From Anaerolineae bacterium (lineage in GTDB: Bacteria > Chloroflexota > Anaerolineae > Aggregatilineales > JAFGMM01): a DNA stretch of 64,000 nt. Both the position numbers and the translations under genes were made by a program. The notes beneath the pieces are model-generated. The model saw only the letters and a program-made list of their open reading frames with translations, ran no database searches and was not told the origin of the DNA. The number at the start of each line of letters is the position of its first letter. Within the stretch, counting starts at the first letter, position 1. The stretch is taken from NCBI GenBank assembly GCA_027494055.1, contig JAOSJO010000001.1, forward strand, positions 1,035,005-1,099,004, read 5' to 3'. Shown here in pieces: positions 62,328 through 64,000 of this stretch.

Positions 62328-63799
62328 ATGGGCAAGCGCATTGGCTTTCACTACTACGACGACCAGGATCACTTCACCGCCGCCGACCTCGACACCTGGC
62401 TACCCCGGCTGGAGGCGATGGGCGCGTCGTGGCTGAGAGCTGCGCAGCTCGCTGGAGCGCATGGCGCCGGAGTTCTTCATTGACGGATTGCTGGCTGCGG
62501 GGGTCGAGCCAGTGGTCCGCATCCCCGCCCATCCCATCCGGGCCCTCGATCTGGGCGGCCTGCGCCCGGTCTTCGAGGCCTATCAGAAGTGGGGTGTGCG
62601 CTACGTGGTCCTGTTTGAGCAGGCCAACAGCCGCGCGGCGTGGTCTTCCGCCGATTGGGCGCGCCCGTCCCTGGTAGACCGGTGCCTGGATTGCCTGCTG
62701 CCCGTCCTCAACGCGATGAGCGCTGCCGGCCTTACCCCGGTGCTCCCGCCGCTCGTGGCGGGGGGGAGACTACTGGGACACGGCCTTTCTCGACGGCCTG
62801 CTGGCGGGCCTCGTCCGACGCGGCTACGAGGACGCGCTGCGCGACATGGCGGTAGGGATTTACCACTTCACCGGCAACCGACCGCTCGACTGGGGCCAGG
62901 GCGGCCCGGAGGCGTGGCCGTCGGCCCAGCCCTATCTCGCGCCGCCCGGCGCGCAGGACCAGCGCGGCTTTCACCGTTACGAGTGGATCGACGCCATCGT
63001 GCGGCGGCACGTGGGCGCGAGCCTCGACCAGTTGGTGGTCGAGGGCGGCGCGGTGCTCGGCGCGCAGGACCTGCCCGAACACCCGCCGGTTGATCCGCTG
63101 ACGCACGCCCAGCACAACCTGGAAATCGCGCGCCGCATGGACGCCGGTCAGATGCCGCCCTACGTGCTCAACACGGCGTTCTGGCTGCTGGCTGCCACGC
63201 CGGGCAGCCCTGCCGCCAACGAGGCATGGTGGCCGCCCGGCAGCGACACGCCGCTGCCGGCTGCGGCGCGGCTGGAGACGTGGGCCGCCGAGACGGGACC
63301 GCTGGCGGCGAGCGCGCCCATCACTGGCGGGGGCGTGGCCGACCGGCCTGCGGCGCAGGACGCCGGCGAACCGGCTGACGCGCCAATCGGCGCGCCAGGC
63401 GCGCCAACCGGCGCACCGACCGACGCCCCGGCTGAAGACCCGCCCACGCCGGACAAGCCACTGGAACACTACGTGCTCCTGCCCGCGCTGGAGAACGGGG
63501 CTGGCGGTTACTGGGAGGCGGTGCGCGGCTACGTGAGCGCGTTCCGCCCGGTGTGTGGCTTCTCGCCGCACGAAGCCGCCTGCGCCCGCCACGTGACCGT
63601 TATCGGCGGCCCGGCCAGCGACGAGGTCGGTGACCCGTCCACACTCGAAGCCGATCTCCGTGCCGCCGGCTGTCTTGTCCAGCGCATTGAAGGGGCCGAC
63701 AGCGCCGCCGTCGCGCAGGCACTCCAGGCGCGCGTCGAAGCCGGCGAGCCTTATGGCCCACCCGCAACCTTTGCCCACCGGCCCAACAACAATGAGTGA
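62328..63799 (+). CDS. TIM-barrel-like hypothetical protein, frameshifted
   Basis: About 490 residues from ATG 62328. The first 320 residues (MGKRIGFHYYDDQDHFTAAD, LEAMGASWLR, VRYVVLFEQANSRAAW, DMAVGIYHFTGNRPLDWGQG) follow the pattern of clan A glycoside-hydrolase barrels, but the usual Asn-Glu catalytic motif reads EQANS. A Pro/Ala-rich linker leads to a second small domain (VLLPALENGAGGYWEAVRGY, RHVTVIGGPASDEVGDPSTL). Frame breaks at about 62440 and 62770. I do not recognise a named family. It lies between the C25-like gene and ftsZ on the same strand. Confidence 0.6.
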
Positions 63800-63811
63800 T
63801 TTAGGAGAGCG

Positions 63812-64000
63812 ATGATGATTAACGGAGACGACCTGCCAAAGAAGACAGTGATCAAGGTGATCGGGTTGGGCGGCGGGGGCAGCAACGCCATCGACCGCAT
63901 GATGCAGGTGGGCATCGCGGGCATCGACTTCATCACGGCGAACACCGACGCGCAGGCGCTCGCGCGCTCTGAAGCGCCGGTGAAGATCCAGCTTGGGCCG
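63812..64000 (+). CDS. ftsZ: Cell division protein FtsZ, start only
   Basis: The first 63 codons, cut by the window edge. [20 protein letters not shown], then [18 protein letters not shown] and [20 protein letters not shown], match the FtsZ nucleotide-binding N-terminus (tubulin-like GTPase that builds the division ring). Ribosome site ttaggagag precedes ATG 63812. 12 bp after the preceding stop, so it may be co-transcribed with the TIM-barrel-like gene. An FtsZ-like paralogue cannot be excluded from the fragment. Confidence 0.85.
   Translation, partial: MMINGDDLPKKTVIKVIGLGGGGSNAIDRMMQVGIAGIDFITANTDAQALARSEAPVKIQLGP

Overview
The window looks like a chromosomal segment of a GC-rich Chloroflexota bacterium, probably class Anaerolineae. 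The grounds are the repeated MalFG-type sugar ABC systems without their own ATPase, C25-type (gingipain-like) and WD40/DnaJ-like proteins, an FtsZ start, and purine genes of the PurE class II / PurC / PurB type seen outside Proteobacteria. This placement is inference; no rRNA is present. About half of the genes carry one or more single-base frameshifts, mostly in G or C homopolymers, while their protein homology continues across the break. I treat these as probable consensus errors and annotate one CDS per gene across the break.

Region 1 (1-18.8 kb) is a divergent catabolic locus. The minus-strand arm runs GntR regulator, sugar-binding protein, two permeases, split transketolase, Asp/Glu racemase-like protein, DUF1537 acid-sugar kinase and a URO-D-like methyltransferase. 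The plus-strand arm runs Gfo/Idh oxidoreductase, DUF6282 protein, E1 alpha, E1 beta and E2 of a 2-oxoacid or acetoin-type dehydrogenase, a creatinase-like M24 protein, an MBL-fold protein and an SDR. The intergenic region (about 9.19-9.48 kb) holds a sigma70-like promoter, a perfect 14-bp palindrome and several GTATAC/TGTACA sites. A GH1 beta-glucosidase closes the region.

Region 2 (18.9-29.8 kb) starts with a tRNA-Lys(CUU) that stops in the T-loop next to a 13-G run. It holds a second ABC sugar system, an MFS permease, a membrane-anchored coiled-coil/CARDB protein, a cupin, a MITE-like inverted repeat, a glutaminyl cyclase and an RRM protein with a structured leader.

Region 3 (30-39 kb) has a four-gene iron-sulfur/flavoprotein/acyl-CoA-dehydrogenase-like operon, gyrA, a nitrilase and an AT-richer J-domain-like/WD40 gene. 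Region 4 (39.6-45.5 kb) is a third sugar ABC system with an (alpha/alpha)6 glycoside hydrolase.

Region 5 (45.6-54.4 kb) holds an arginine operon (N-acetylglutamate-synthase-like GNAT, then argG). It is preceded by what reads as a transcription attenuator: promoter, short Arg-rich leader peptide and intrinsic terminator. This is the strongest candidate here for an undescribed regulatory system. Upstream of it lies purB-purC-purE-(secreted triple-repeat protein)-purH, with several active-site substitutions. Region 6 (54.8-64 kb) has hutH, htpX, a cysteine-rich MarR regulator next to arsM, a TPR/C25-like protease, a TIM-barrel-like protein and the start of ftsZ.
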